The notes: generated by a model not told the origin, from the letters alone. Shown: positions 34,807 through 44,701, numbered from the stretch's first letter. The stretch: DNA of 64,000 nt from Methylobacterium fujisawaense (GCF_014138435.1 NZ_JACJIM010000004.1:248001-312000); one strand, 5' to 3'. A program made the numbers and translations.

Positions 34807-36546
34807 ATGATTCCCAACCAGACCAGCCGCCCGTCCGCCGACCGTGCCGTGCCGTGGCACAGTCTCGCCAACCTCAAGCTCCGCCACAAGCTGGCGGCCG
34901 TGATGGTCCTGGTGCTCGTGGCCATCGGCGCCCTGAGCGCGCTGAGCTACGTCGACATGCGCAGCTCGGCGCTCGAGGATCGCGCCCTGATGACGAAGCG
35001 CCTCACCGAGGTCGCGCAGAGCCTGCTCGGCCATTACGAGGCGCAGGCCACCGCGGGCCAGATGCCCCTCGCCGAGGCGCAGAAGGCGGCCCTCGCGGCG
35101 ATCACCGCCCTGCGCTTCGGCAGCGAGGACTACTTCTTCGTCCTCGATGCCCAGGGTCACCTGATCGCCAACGCCTTCAACGCCAAGAACGTCGGCAAGC
35201 GGGTGGTGGACCAGACCGACGTCCCCGGCGGAAAGCGCTACTTCGCCGAGATGGTCGAGACCGCCACGCGCGACGGCTCCGGCTTCGTCGACTACATGAA
35301 GCCGCGCGCCGGCGGGTCCGTGGCGGTGGAGAAGGTCGCGAGCGTGCAGATGTTCAAGCCGTGGGGCTGGATCGTCGCCACCGGCCTGTACCGGGACGAT
35401 GTCCACGCGGCCGTGCGCGACCGGGCGGTCACCATCGCCGTCTGGTCCGCCGGCCTCGCCCTGCCGATCCTGGCGCTGCTCCTCCTCGTCGGCAACAGCC
35501 TGGCGCGTCCGATCACCCGCCTGACCGCGGCGATGCGCGGCCTCGCGGACGGCGATCTCGCGGTGACGGTCGATGACCAGCGGCGCGGCGACGAGGTCGG
35601 CGCCATGGCCCGCGCGGTCCAAGTGTTCAAGGACGCCCTGATCGCCAAGCGCGCGGCCGACGCGGCCGCCGTGGCGGAGAACGACGCGAAGATGCGCCGC
35701 GCCCAGATGCTGGACGCGATCACCGCCCGGTTCGACACGCAGGTCGGCGCGCTGACGCAGGGGCTGTCCTCGGCCGCGGTGGAGATGGAAGCCACCGCCC
35801 GGGAGATGACGCGCACGGCCGCGCGGACCACCGACCAGTCCGTGCGCGTGGCCGCTGCCTCCGAGCAGACGTCGAGCAACGTGCAGACCGTGGCGGCGGC
35901 CAGCGAGGAGATGGCCGCCTCGATCCACGAGATCGCGGCCCGCGTCGCCCAGTCCTCCGCGATGGCCGACCGGGCCAGCACGGATGTGACCCAGACGAAC
36001 GCCCTGATGCAGGTGCTGTCCCGCGGCACCGACCAGATCAGCGAGGTGATGGGCCTGATCGCCGGGATCGCCGGGCAGACCAACCTGCTGGCCCTCAACG
36101 CCACCATCGAGGCGGCGCGCGCCGGCGAGGCCGGCAAGGGCTTCGCCGTGGTGGCGGGCGAGGTGAAGGCGCTCGCTTCGCAGACGGCCCGGGCGACCGA
36201 GACCATCGCGGCGCAGATCGCGGCCATACAGACCGAGACGCGGCAGGCGGTCGAGGCGATGCGGACGATCGGGGGCACGATCGACGAGATGCGCACGGTG
36301 GCGCTCAGCGTGGCCGCCGCCATGGAGGAGCAGGGCGCGGCCACCAGCGAGATCGTCCGGAACGTCACGCAGGCGGCGCAGGGCACGCAGGCGGTGAGCA
36401 CCGATATCGCCGACGTCCGGCAGGCGGCCCGCGACACCGGGACGGCCTCCGGACAGGTCCTGAGCGCCGCGCAGGAACTGGCCCGCTACTCGGCGAACCT
36501 CGGCGCGGAGGTCACGACCTTCCTCGCCGCCGTCAAGGCCGCCTGA
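34807..36546 (+). CDS. methyl-accepting chemotaxis protein with Cache sensor
   Basis: A 579-residue chemoreceptor. The first membrane helix lies at about 28-48, followed by a periplasmic single-Cache domain (about 50-195, with [21 protein letters not shown]). The second helix lies at about 208-228, then a HAMP domain and the methyl-accepting signalling domain with the hairpin tip around [20 protein letters not shown]. The single-Cache type often senses small carboxylates. There is no CheR-docking pentapeptide at the C-terminus. It is monocistronic and convergent with the P450 gene. Confidence 0.93.
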   Translation: MIPNQTSRPSADRAVPWHSLANLKLRHKLAAVMVLVLVAIGALSALSYVDMRSSALEDRALMTKRLTEVAQSLLGHYEAQATAGQMPLAEAQKAALAAITALRFGSEDYFFVLDAQGHLIANAFNAKNVGKRVVDQTDVPGGKRYFAEMVETATRDGSGFVDYMKPRAGGSVAVEKVASVQMFKPWGWIVATGLYRDDVHAAVRDRAVTIAVWSAGLALPILALLLLVGNSLARPITRLTAAMRGLADGDLAVTVDDQRRGDEVGAMARAVQVFKDALIAKRAADAAAVAENDAKMRRAQMLDAITARFDTQVGALTQGLSSAAVEMEATAREMTRTAARTTDQSVRVAAASEQTSSNVQTVAAASEEMAASIHEIAARVAQSSAMADRASTDVTQTNALMQVLSRGTDQISEVMGLIAGIAGQTNLLALNATIEAARAGEAGKGFAVVAGEVKALASQTARATETIAAQIAAIQTETRQAVEAMRTIGGTIDEMRTVALSVAAAMEEQGAATSEIVRNVTQAAQGTQAVSTDIADVRQAARDTGTASGQVLSAAQELARYSANLGAEVTTFLAAVKAA

Positions 36547-36554
36547 GGGGCATC

Positions 36555-36588
36555 AGGCGCCGCCGCCCCGCCGGCCCGGCGGGCGCCT
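36555..36588. terminator. hairpin between the chemoreceptor and P450 genes
   Basis: AGGCGCC (36555-36561) pairs with GGCGCCT (36582-36588), and GCCG pairs with CGGC inside. It sits between convergent stop codons and could act on both strands. Confidence 0.5.
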
Positions 36589-37841
36589 CACGCGATCCCG
36601 TCGATCGCCACCCGCAGATGCTCGGGCCCGCGGAGCGCCGCGCCCGACCGGTAGGGCGGCGGGTCCTCGATCAGCCGGGGCGCCTTGAGCCGGCGGGCAA
36701 GGGCGGTCAGCGCCGCCTCGGCCTCGAACCGGGCAAGGGGCGCGCCGACGCAGTAATGCAGGCTGCCGCCGAAGCCGAGATGGCGGAGTCCGACGCGGTC
36801 GGGGTCGAACCGGTCGGGATCCGGGAAGACGGCCCCGTCGCGGTTGCCGGAGGCCAGCAGCAGCACGAGGTCGGCGCCCTCGGGGATCGTCACGCCCGCG
36901 ATGTCGATGGCCGAGAGCGTCCGCCGCGTCCGGAACTGCACCGGCGGCTCGTAGCGCAGCAGTTCCTCAATCAGCCGCGGGGCCCGGAGCGGATCCTGCC
37001 GCAGGCGCTCCAGTTCGTCGGGATGGCGCAGCAGGGTCAGCAGGCCGTTGGTGATCAGGTTCACGGTGGTCTCGTGGCCGGCCACCAGCATCAGGATCGA
37101 GGTGGCGATCAGGTCGTAATCGCCCATCTTCACCCCGGCCGGGGTCGCGTGGTTGGCAAGCCCCGACAGCATGTCGTCCCCCGGGTGCTTCCGCTTGTCC
37201 TTGATCAGGTCGGCCATGTAGCCGCCGATCGCGTCGAAGGTCCGGCTGTTCTCGGCGCGGATCTCGGGATCGGACAGGCTGTCGGGCTCCAGCGCGGTGG
37301 CGAGCTGCGTCGCCCAGCCGTGGAACTTCGGCTCGTCCTCCCGGGGCACGCCGAACAGCTCGCAGATCACCGTCACGGGCAGCGGGTAGGCGAGGTCGTC
37401 GACCGCATCGATCTCCCGGGCGCCGCATTTCTCGTCGAGCAGATCGGCGACCAATTGGTCGGAGCGGGCGCGCATCGCCTGAACGCGCTCCCGGCTGAAC
37501 TGGTGCACCACCGCCGAGCGCAGGGCATCGTGGTCCGGCGGGTCGCGGAAGATGAAGACCCGGTGCCGGTCCATCATCCAGTCCTTGAGCGGCTTCACGA
37601 TCAGGTCGGTGAGGGGGTTGCCGGTACGCGGCCGGTCGGCCGGGGGCAGGGTCTCGGAGCTGACCCGCGGGTCCTGCAGCAGGCTGGCGATGGTGCCGTG
37701 GGTCGCCGCAACCCAGGTGCCCTCCTCGGTGCCGTCGTCCTGGCGCGAGACGGGGTTCTCCCGCAGCCGCGCATAGATCGGATAGGGATTCGGCCGGTTG
37801 GCGAAATCCTTGACCTGATTGAGGAGGGTGGCGTCGGGCAT
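36588..37841 (-). CDS. cytochrome P450
   Basis: A soluble class I P450 of 417 residues. The heme loop is LGFGGSLHYCVGAPLAR with ligand C364, the I helix contains LVAGHETTVNLI, and the ExxR motif is EELLRY. It closely follows a ferredoxin and a ferredoxin reductase gene on the same strand, giving a complete three-part electron chain. The substrate is unknown. Sequence features match the bacterial CYP107/CYP105-like group, which hydroxylates lipids, terpenoids or xenobiotics. Confidence 0.93.
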   Translation of the reverse strand: MPDATLLNQVKDFANRPNPYPIYARLRENPVSRQDDGTEEGTWVAATHGTIASLLQDPRVSSETLPPADRPRTGNPLTDLIVKPLKDWMMDRHRVFIFRDPPDHDALRSAVVHQFSRERVQAMRARSDQLVADLLDEKCGAREIDAVDDLAYPLPVTVICELFGVPREDEPKFHGWATQLATALEPDSLSDPEIRAENSRTFDAIGGYMADLIKDKRKHPGDDMLSGLANHATPAGVKMGDYDLIATSILMLVAGHETTVNLITNGLLTLLRHPDELERLRQDPLRAPRLIEELLRYEPPVQFRTRRTLSAIDIAGVTIPEGADLVLLLASGNRDGAVFPDPDRFDPDRVGLRHLGFGGSLHYCVGAPLARFEAEAALTALARRLKAPRLIEDPPPYRSGAALRGPEHLRVAIDGIA

Positions 37842-37850
37842 GCGGTTTCC

Positions 37851-39122
37851 TTAGGGCAAGCCCGGCTCGAGGATCGTGACGGCCTTCGGCCGGTCGGTCG
37901 CGGCGCCGCGCGGCGGGAACGGGGCCCGGGCGGCGACCAGCTCGGCATGGGCCGGCAGCCAGCGGGCGGAATCCACCGAGACCGCCGCGATGCAGCGTCC
38001 TTCGCGGCCGTAGAGGGCGACGAAGCGGCCGGCGGCCGGATCGCCCTGCGTGATCGCCACGGCGTCGGCGCCCTCGGTCAGACCCGCGGATTTCACCACG
38101 AGGTCTCCTTGCGTCGACCAGAAGGTCGGCAGGGCGCCGTAGGGCACCTCGGGTCCCGCGCCGGCGAGCAGGCGGCCGGCATGGATGCCCTGCGCCACCG
38201 CGTGGCTCCAGTGCTCCAGGGCGACGCGCCGGCCCCCGTAGTGGGGATGGGGAAAGCGCGCCACGTCGCCGGCGGCGGCGATGTGCGGATCGGGCTGTCC
38301 GTCGGTGTCGAGGACATAGCCGCGCGCGTCGCAATCGACCCCGCCGCAATCCGCAGACAGGCCGGACCCTTCGAGCCAGTCGGTGTTGCGCACCGCGCCC
38401 AGGGCGATGACGGCGATGTCGGTCGCGATGCTGCCGCCGTCGACCAAGTGGGCCCGCACCAGCCGGCCGCCCTCCGCCTCCAGCCACTCGACTTCGCTGC
38501 CGCAGCGCACCGCGACCCCGTGGCCCGCGTGGATCGCGCCGATCAACCCCCCGACGGTGCTGCCGAGCACGCGGGACAGGGGCGTCGGGCCGGGCTCGAC
38601 CAGGGTGACGGGAAGACCGAGCTGGCGGCACAGGCTCGCGACCTCGCAGCCGATGAAGCCCGCGCCGATCACCAGAACGTGCCTCGGGCCGGCGGCCAGG
38701 GCGCACCGCAAGGCGGCAGCATCGTCCCGCCCGCGCAGGGTGAAGACGCCGGAGAGCCGGCCCTCGTGGGGGTTCGGCCACGGCCGGGCGCGGGTGCCGG
38801 TGGCGATGAGCAGGCGATCGTACGGGAGGGCACGCCCGTCGGCGAGGTGGACCGTGCGGGCTTGCCGATCGAGGCTCACGGCCGCCGTGCCGAGCTGCCA
38901 GTCGGCCGCGAGGCCGTGGCGTCCCGGCAGCGTCGTCGCGTCGGCCGCGACGGCACCGGTCAGGACATGCTTCGACAGCGGCGGCCGGTCGTAGGGAGGA
39001 TGGGGCTCGTCGCCGACGATGGTGAGCGGGCCGGAGAACCCCGCCGCGCGCAGGGACTCGGCACCGCGCAGGGCCGCGAGGCCGGCGCCCACGATCAGGG
39101 CCCGCCCGGGGGGCTGCGCCAT
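37851..39122 (-). CDS. FAD-dependent ferredoxin reductase of the P450 system
   Basis: A 423-residue reductase of the putidaredoxin/rhodocoxin reductase family that passes electrons from NAD(P)H to the ferredoxin encoded just upstream. Two dinucleotide motifs are visible: IVGAGLAALRGAESLR (about 9-24, FAD) and VIGAGFIGCEVASL (about 145, NAD(P)H). The first motif has Leu-Ala-Ala in place of the usual xGxA. HIAAAGDVARF is the FAD-binding C-terminal motif. Start at 39122 overlaps the ferredoxin stop by one base (TGATG). Confidence 0.92.
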   Translation of the reverse strand: MAQPPGRALIVGAGLAALRGAESLRAAGFSGPLTIVGDEPHPPYDRPPLSKHVLTGAVAADATTLPGRHGLAADWQLGTAAVSLDRQARTVHLADGRALPYDRLLIATGTRARPWPNPHEGRLSGVFTLRGRDDAAALRCALAAGPRHVLVIGAGFIGCEVASLCRQLGLPVTLVEPGPTPLSRVLGSTVGGLIGAIHAGHGVAVRCGSEVEWLEAEGGRLVRAHLVDGGSIATDIAVIALGAVRNTDWLEGSGLSADCGGVDCDARGYVLDTDGQPDPHIAAAGDVARFPHPHYGGRRVALEHWSHAVAQGIHAGRLLAGAGPEVPYGALPTFWSTQGDLVVKSAGLTEGADAVAITQGDPAAGRFVALYGREGRCIAAVSVDSARWLPAHAELVAARAPFPPRGAATDRPKAVTILEPGLP

Positions 39123-39367
39123 CAGGCGCCCCGCTCCGGATCCTCGACCCGGATCGCCTGGACCGGACAGGCGACGCGCGCCCGCTCGATGTCGTCCCGG
39201 TCCTGCGCGGCGGGCGCGGGATCGTAGAACAGGGCCTCGTGCCCCTCGATGCGGAAGTGCCGCGGCGCCGCGTAGCAGCACTGGGCATAGGCCTGGCACA
39301 GGTTGAGATCGACGCTCACCCGCAGGCCGGACGGGGGACCGGAAGACGCATCGGCAGAGGGGGACAT
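39122..39367 (-). CDS. small ferredoxin partner of the P450 ([3Fe-4S] type)
   Basis: An 81-residue ferredoxin. The cluster motif is C-x5-C (CQAYAQC) followed by a distant CPVQAI, the usual three-cysteine set of P450-linked [3Fe-4S] ferredoxins; an extra cysteine sits directly after the second. Start at 39367 is chosen because conserved sequence begins shortly after, and the longer open frame up to 39688 is GC-rich filler. It is the first gene of the ferredoxin-reductase-P450 operon. Confidence 0.88.
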   Translation of the reverse strand: MSPSADASSGPPSGLRVSVDLNLCQAYAQCCYAAPRHFRIEGHEALFYDPAPAAQDRDDIERARVACPVQAIRVEDPERGA

Positions 39368-39576
39368 GGCGAGGCAACCGCGGGCGGGCGCTGCGGGTTC
39401 CGCGGGCCGTCGTCGCGGCCCGATTCGCCCGACCCTGGATGCCGATGCCTGGCAGCCTCTGGCGGCGTGGAGACGGCGGCCGCCCCCTTCATCAGGCCGC
39501 GCCGGTGGGGACGTACCCTGGGCCCGCCGCATCGGCGCCCCGTCAGGGGATCGCCGTCCGCGGCCGATGCCGCGCC

Positions 39577-40362
39577 TCAGCGCCCCCCGGCCACCCTTGC
39601 CCGGTGCCGCGTCGCCGCGGCCGTCCCGAAGGCCTCGAACAGGGCGCGGTTGAGCGGGTTGGTCGCCGGATCGTGCTCGGCGTGCCACTGGACGCCGAGG
39701 GCGAAGCCCGCCGCGTCGCGGACGCGGATCGCCTCGACCGTCTCGTCCTCGGCGACCCCCTCGATCACGATCCGTCCGCCCAGTTCGAGGATGCCCTGGC
39801 CGTGCAGGGAGTTCACCCGGATCGTCTCGCGTCCGAGGAGACGGGCGAAGGCGCCTCCGGGCGTCAGGCGGACCTCGTGACGGTCGGCGAAGATCACCTC
39901 CAGGTCCGGATGGATCTCGCCGTTCGGGAGGCGCGGCATGCGGTGGTTGAGCCGGCCCGGCAGGTCGCGGATCTCCGGGTGCAGGCTGCCCCCGAAGGCG
40001 ACGTTCATCTCCTGAAAGCCGCGGCAGATGCCGAACAGCGGCACCCCGCGTGCCACGCAGGCCTCGATCAGCGGCAGAGCCACGGCGTCGCGGTCCTCGT
40101 CGTAGGGCTCGTGCGCCGCGCAGGGCTCGGTGTTGAACCGGGTCGGGTGGACGTTGGCGCGGCCGCCCGTGAGCAGGATGCCATCCACGGTATCGAGGAG
40201 GTCGCCGAGGTCGGTGATCGCCGGGGCGGCGGCGAACATCAGCGGCAGGGCTCCCGCCACCGCGGCCACCGCCCGCATGTTGTTCTCGCCGACGATCTGC
40301 GCCGGAAACCGATTGTCGATCAGGCGGGCATTGCCGATGACGCCGATCACGGGTCTCGCCAT
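39577..40362 (-). CDS. peptidase C26 / gamma-glutamyl hydrolase-like class I amidotransferase (PuuD-like)
   Basis: A 261-residue protein with the class I glutamine amidotransferase fold. The nucleophile is C113 in the elbow LFGICRGFQEMN, with H227 and E229 in GVQWHAEHD completing the triad. Family members hydrolyse gamma-glutamyl-GABA or related amides (PuuD, PauD). There is no synthetase partner nearby, which supports a hydrolase role. It sits 109 bases downstream of bchO on the same strand but has no obvious photosynthetic function. Confidence 0.88.
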   Translation of the reverse strand: MARPVIGVIGNARLIDNRFPAQIVGENNMRAVAAVAGALPLMFAAAPAITDLGDLLDTVDGILLTGGRANVHPTRFNTEPCAAHEPYDEDRDAVALPLIEACVARGVPLFGICRGFQEMNVAFGGSLHPEIRDLPGRLNHRMPRLPNGEIHPDLEVIFADRHEVRLTPGGAFARLLGRETIRVNSLHGQGILELGGRIVIEGVAEDETVEAIRVRDAAGFALGVQWHAEHDPATNPLNRALFEAFGTAAATRHRARVAGGR

Positions 40363-40471
40363 CGTCCCGGCTGCTCCTTATGCTGGCTAATTGTGCTGTC
40401 TAAGCGGCAGGCCCTTGCTGCCCGCGGCAGGCTCTACGACCCACGCAAGGCCGACGCTAGTCCCGTCCGGG

Positions 40472-41380
40472 TCACGGCGGCGACAGAAGGCCCGCGTCCA
40501 AAGCCTCCGCGCGCAGCACCTCGGCCACGCGCTCCGGCGCCTCCTCGTGCGCGAGGTGGCCGAGACCCCGGATCAGGCGGACGCGGGCGTCGGGCAGGCG
40601 GTCACGCAGGGCGAAGGCGGTGTCCGGCAGGATGGCCCTGTCGTCGCCGCCGACGATCAGCACGGTCCGGGTCGCGAGGCCGGGCAGCGCCCGGTGCAGG
40701 CCGGCCAGATCCCAGTTCGCCATCATCCCCAGCGCACCGCGGACATGGCCGGCCCGGGCGAAAAGCCGCCGGTAGAGATCGACGCCCTCCGGGTCGAGGC
40801 GCGAGCCGGTCCCCTCGATCAGCCGCTTGGCCGCGGCGCGGTCCGCCGTCCAGGCGAAGATCTTCGGGGTGAGCGGGTTGAGGAACAAGAGCCGCGCCAT
40901 GCCGGGGAACAGCAGATTGGCCGCCCCCGGCAAGGGCGCCAGGGCGCCGTTGAAGGCCGCCAGCAGCCGCGGGGCGATGGCGCCGTCGAGGCACATCCGT
41001 GCCAGCACGGCCGCACCGGCCGAGTGGCCCGCCGCCAGGACGGGCGGCCGGCCGAGCGCCGCCACGAGGCCCGCCACGGCCCGGGCCATGCCGGGCAGGG
41101 ACAGGTCGGCGTCGGGCAGGGGATCCGTGAAACCGTGACCCGGCAGGTCCGGGGCGATGACGCGGAAGTCACGGGCGTGGAGCGGCGCCAGCCCGCGCCA
41201 GGAATGCGTGGCCGCCCCCGTCCCGTGCAGGAGCAGCAGCGTCGGGGCATCCGGGGACCCGAATTCCTGGACGTGCCAGCGCAGGCCCGCCGCCTCCACG
41301 AAGCGGCTGGCCTCCCGATGGGGCCAGTCGCGACCCTCCACGGCCCAGTCCGGTCGGTCGGTCGCGACGCCGGTCAACAT
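40472..41380 (-). CDS. bchO: alpha/beta hydrolase BchO of the photosynthesis cluster
   Basis: A 302-residue alpha/beta hydrolase. The nucleophile elbow is AAGHSAGA with S120, and the oxyanion HGTGAATHSW and a late GLGHLAHEE histidine complete the fold. The sequence start (WPHREASRFVEAAGLRWHVQEFG) and position after bchI-bchD identify it as BchO, which is linked to magnesium chelation by position but has no settled biochemical role. A small plus-strand gene lies between it and bchD. Confidence 0.9.
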   Translation of the reverse strand: MLTGVATDRPDWAVEGRDWPHREASRFVEAAGLRWHVQEFGSPDAPTLLLLHGTGAATHSWRGLAPLHARDFRVIAPDLPGHGFTDPLPDADLSLPGMARAVAGLVAALGRPPVLAAGHSAGAAVLARMCLDGAIAPRLLAAFNGALAPLPGAANLLFPGMARLLFLNPLTPKIFAWTADRAAAKRLIEGTGSRLDPEGVDLYRRLFARAGHVRGALGMMANWDLAGLHRALPGLATRTVLIVGGDDRAILPDTAFALRDRLPDARVRLIRGLGHLAHEEAPERVAEVLRAEALDAGLLSPP

Positions 41381-41599
41381 GCGTCCGCATCCCGCAATGC
41401 GGCATGACCGGAGAGGCCGGAGGGGCCAGAGGCGGCGGCGGTGCTATCGTTCATGGCCGGAAGTATTTCGTAGCACTGCATAATCCTATGCGGCGGCCGC
41501 ATGCCACCGGTGAGAGGAAGCGGATTGCTGCGCCGCAACAACGGCGGCATATCACGGGCGAGCAAGAGCAACACGCGTCCCCGGACTTTGGAGAAGGCC

Positions 41600-41746
41600 A
41601 TGATCCTGTTCACCTCCTCGACCCAGAACATCGCCGCCCCGGTCTCCGGCGGCTGGAGCCTCAAGGCCGTCATCCGCGAGATGCTGAACTCGTGGCTCGC
41701 CCATCACCAGCGCCTCGCCGACAGCGGCATCGGCGGCGACCTCTGA
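41600..41746 (+). CDS. 48-residue hypothetical protein between bchO and bchD
   Basis: ATG 41600 follows GGAGAAGG at good spacing. The product, starting MILFTSSTQNIAAPV, has one amphipathic helix (SLKAVIREMLNSWLAHHQRL) and an acidic end. It runs opposite to both neighbouring bch genes. The upstream AT-richer stretch (GAAGTATTTCGTAGCACTGC, from 41460) could be its promoter. No family is recognised; it may be a small regulator or an unrelated small protein. Confidence 0.55.
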   Translation: MILFTSSTQNIAAPVSGGWSLKAVIREMLNSWLAHHQRLADSGIGGDL

Positions 41747-41777
41747 GACCCCGCCCCGGGGCTGAAGAGCGGGGCGC

Positions 41778-43514
41778 TCAGAGCGCCGCCCGCACCGCTG
41801 CGCTGAGCTGACCGGCCTCGGCCCGCGGCAGCTTCAGATAACGGGCGCCCATCGCGTCCGCCACCGCCCGGGCGTCCTCGCCCCGGGTCCCCGTATCGAC
41901 CACCAGGGCCGCCAGCCCGGCCGCCCGCAAGGTGCGGGCCGCCTGCAGGGCCTCCGCGCCCGCCCGGGCTCGTCCCCCCTCCCCCGACCGGGCGACGTTG
42001 GCGCGCCCGTCGGTCAGCAGCACGATCGCCGGCCGGCTGCCGCCGCGGCGCACGCCCAGCGCCACCGCGACCGCGGCATCGATCCCCGCCGCGAGCGGCG
42101 TGCCGCCCCCGCCGGGCAGCCCCGAGAGCCCGCGCTTGGCCCGGGTGAGCGAGCGGGTCGGCGGCAGCACCAACTCCGCGCCGGTGCCGCGGAACGCCAC
42201 CAGCGCCACCCGGTCGCGCCGGACATAGGCCTCGGCCAGCAGCAGCTCGACCGCGCCCTTGGCTTCGGCCAGCCGCTCCAGGGCGGCCGAGCCCGAAGCA
42301 TCGACACAGAACACCGTGGTGGTCTCGGTCCGCTGCTTGAGGATCCGGATCCGCAGATCGTCCCGCCGCACCACGATGCGGCGCGTCTCCTCCCCCGTGC
42401 GCCGCAGGGCCTGCCAGGGCGCGGCCGTTCGCAGGGTGGCGAGCAGGTCCAGGCGTCCCCGCCGCGGATCGCCCCGCCGGCAGCCCACCGGGCGCCCGGT
42501 GCGGGCGGCCGCCGCCTGCCCCACCCGGCCGGACTTCGCGGCCGTGAGCCGCCGACCCCCCGCCAGCAACTGGTCGAGGAGGTTCGGCGGTATGGCGGCG
42601 CGCACCGCCTCCAGCACGACGTCATCGGGGGTTTCCGCGGCGGACGGATCCGTCGTCTCCGCCCTGGGCTGCTCCTGAGGCGCGTCCGCGGGGGGCGCCT
42701 CGGCGGTCTCGGGGCGCGGCTCTTCCGGTGCGGGCAGGCGCGTGGCGCGCGGCGCCAGGACGAGGCGCCCGGCCGCGACGATCTCCGCCCGGCCGATCGG
42801 CCCGTCGCCCGCGAGGGCGCGCGCGACCCGCACCGCCAGGATCGGGCCGCGCAGCGACGCGATCCCGAAGGCCTCGGCCAGGGCGCAGAGGCTCCCGACC
42901 GGATCGGGCTCCGGAGCGTCCGAGACGGGTTCCGGCTCAGCCGGGGGAGGCTCCGCGAGGCCGTTCAGGTCGATCCGGAAGGCGAGGCGATCGGCCAGCG
43001 CCTCGGCCACCGTCTCGTCCGCCTCGCCCTCGTCGAGGAGGATCAGGCCGAATCGGGTCGGCCGGTCCACGGCGGTGCCGGCATCCAGGGCGGCCGCGAG
43101 GCGGGACGCGGTGCCGGCCGGCAGGCGCTCGGCCATGGGGACGACGACGATCCCGCCATCGGCCTCCGCCAGCAGACCGGCCCGCGCGATGGGACGGCCC
43201 GCCGCCAGGGTCGCGGCGAGATCCAGGCCGCCGAGCAGGCTGTCGTCGCCGATGCCGGGCGGCAGTCGCCGCCAGGGCGTTCCGGAGGGCAACGCGGACC
43301 GCAGGGTCTCGAGCCAGCGCTCGCGCTCCGGTCCGGGAGGGGCGCGGACCACCGCGCCACCGAGCCCATGCGGGTCGGCGGCGAGGAGCCGGGCGGCGCG
43401 ATGCGCGTCGGTCCAGGGATGCGACGCGCTGAAAAGCCTGTCCTGCAGAGTCGCGTCCTCGCCCTGGGCGGCCGGTTCGGCCTGCCCGGAACGCGACTTG
43501 ACGCCCCCTCTCAC
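41778..43514 (-). CDS. bchD: magnesium chelatase subunit D
   Basis: The ATPase-like D subunit of Mg-protoporphyrin chelatase, acting with BchI and BchH at the first committed step of bacteriochlorophyll synthesis. It has a degenerate AAA+ part (about 25-250), an acidic proline-rich linker (EEPRPETAEAPPADAP), and a C-terminal VWA domain with MIDAS in FCVDASGSAALERL. Clear homology begins at HPWTDAHRAARLLAADPHGLGG. No ATG exists in frame before 43814; the nearest usable start is GTG 43514, which lies inside the repeat element, giving 578 residues. A GTG further up is possible. Confidence 0.9.
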   Translation of the reverse strand: MRGGVKSRSGQAEPAAQGEDATLQDRLFSASHPWTDAHRAARLLAADPHGLGGAVVRAPPGPERERWLETLRSALPSGTPWRRLPPGIGDDSLLGGLDLAATLAAGRPIARAGLLAEADGGIVVVPMAERLPAGTASRLAAALDAGTAVDRPTRFGLILLDEGEADETVAEALADRLAFRIDLNGLAEPPPAEPEPVSDAPEPDPVGSLCALAEAFGIASLRGPILAVRVARALAGDGPIGRAEIVAAGRLVLAPRATRLPAPEEPRPETAEAPPADAPQEQPRAETTDPSAAETPDDVVLEAVRAAIPPNLLDQLLAGGRRLTAAKSGRVGQAAAARTGRPVGCRRGDPRRGRLDLLATLRTAAPWQALRRTGEETRRIVVRRDDLRIRILKQRTETTTVFCVDASGSAALERLAEAKGAVELLLAEAYVRRDRVALVAFRGTGAELVLPPTRSLTRAKRGLSGLPGGGGTPLAAGIDAAVAVALGVRRGGSRPAIVLLTDGRANVARSGEGGRARAGAEALQAARTLRAAGLAALVVDTGTRGEDARAVADAMGARYLKLPRAEAGQLSAAVRAAL

Positions 43515-43610
43515 CCGTGCGGAAGAGGGTCGGGGTGAGGGAGGAGACCTTTCCGGATCGGGCACGTCCGTCACCCTGTCCCTCTCCCGCACGGGAGAGG
43601 AGACCCGCGC
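43503..43610. repeat. palindromic repeat element between bchI and bchD
   Basis: The left end is CCCCCTCTCACCCGTGCGG with AGGGTCGGGGTGAGGG, and the right end is CACCCTGTCCCTCTCCCGCA with CGGGAGAGG. It is a close relative of the element at 24905 in reversed order of its ends. It leaves the bchD frame open and supplies the likely GTG start codon. Confidence 0.8.
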
Positions 43611-43674
43611 GCCATCCCGACCCGGTCGGGCGCGGTCCGTCCGGTCCACGACAGGCGGACCGGCAGCGCGACCG

Positions 43675-44685
43675 TCACGAAAACATCTCCGCCAGCGCCC
43701 GCTCCACCCGGGCGGTGGATCCGGATTCGTCCAGCGGGTTGCGGCGTAGCCGGTGGCGCAGGGCGGCCGGGGCGATGCGGCGGAGGTGGTCGTCGGTGAC
43801 GGCCCCGGCGCCATCGAGGGCCGCGAGCGCCCGGGCGGTCCGCATCAGGGTCAGCTCGCCGCGCAACCCGTCCGTGCCTAGGGTGAGACAGAGCTGCGCC
43901 GCGCGCTCCAGGGCGGCATCCGGCACGGTGACCGACGGCAGGCGCTCCCGCGCCAGCAGGAGGCGCTTTCGAATCGCGGCCTCGTCCCGGGCGCGGGCGG
44001 CGCAGAAGCCCTCCGGGTCGCGCTCGTAGGCGTCGCGGGCACGCACCACCGCGATGCGGGTCGGGATGTCCTTCGGGGTCACGACCTCGCAGGCCAGCCC
44101 GAACCGGTCGAGGAGCTGCGGGCGCAATTCGCCCTCCTCCGGGTTGCCGGATCCGACCAGCACGAACCGCGCCGGATGGCGCAGGGACAGGCCCTCGCGC
44201 TCGACGGTGTTGACGCCGGAGGCCGCCACGTCGAGCAGCAGGTCGACGAGGTGGTCCTCGAGCAGATTCACCTCGTCGATGTACAGGAAGCCGCGATTGG
44301 CCCGGGCGAGCAGACCCGGCTCGAAGGCCTTCACGCCTGCGCCGAGCGCCCGCTCCAGATCGAGGGTGCCGACCACGCGGTCCTCGGTGGCGCCGAGCGG
44401 CAGGTCCACCACCGGCACCGGTGTCTTGTGACTCTTTCGCGGGCCGCCTTCCGCGCAATGCGGGCAGGATGCGGCCGGGCTGTCGGGGTCGCAATTGTAG
44501 GGGCAGCCGGCCACCGCCCGCATCGGCGGCAGCAGGGCGGCCAGCGCCCGGATCGCCGTGGACTTGCCGGTGCCGCGGTCGCCGAAGACCAGCACGCCGC
44601 CGACGGACGGGTCCACCGCCGCGATCAGCAGCGCCTGGCGCATCTCGTCCTGGCCGACGATGGCCGAGAAGGGGAAGGTGGGCAC
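43675..44685 (-). CDS. bchI: magnesium chelatase subunit I
   Basis: The AAA+ ATPase subunit of Mg chelatase, which powers Mg2+ insertion into protoporphyrin IX with BchD and BchH. Walker A is GDRGTGKS (residues 35-42 from the chosen start), Walker B is FLYIDEVNLLED, and the BchI insert carries C61, C65, C74 and C77 (GCPYNCDP and SCPHC). The start is taken as GTG 44685 giving VPTFPFSAIVGQDEM and 336 residues, the usual length. The ATG at 44802 lies across the repeat element and would add an unconserved leader. Confidence 0.94.
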   Translation of the reverse strand: MPTFPFSAIVGQDEMRQALLIAAVDPSVGGVLVFGDRGTGKSTAIRALAALLPPMRAVAGCPYNCDPDSPAASCPHCAEGGPRKSHKTPVPVVDLPLGATEDRVVGTLDLERALGAGVKAFEPGLLARANRGFLYIDEVNLLEDHLVDLLLDVAASGVNTVEREGLSLRHPARFVLVGSGNPEEGELRPQLLDRFGLACEVVTPKDIPTRIAVVRARDAYERDPEGFCAARARDEAAIRKRLLLARERLPSVTVPDAALERAAQLCLTLGTDGLRGELTLMRTARALAALDGAGAVTDDHLRRIAPAALRHRLRRNPLDESGSTARVERALAEMFS

Positions 44686-44701
44686 GGGGTTCTGGCTCTG
44701 G

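Noticed and set aside
43514..43814. A longer BchD extending upstream through the repeat element
   Set aside because: The frame is open, but the added sequence is the translated repeat and the antisense-frame end of bchI, with no similarity to BchD.
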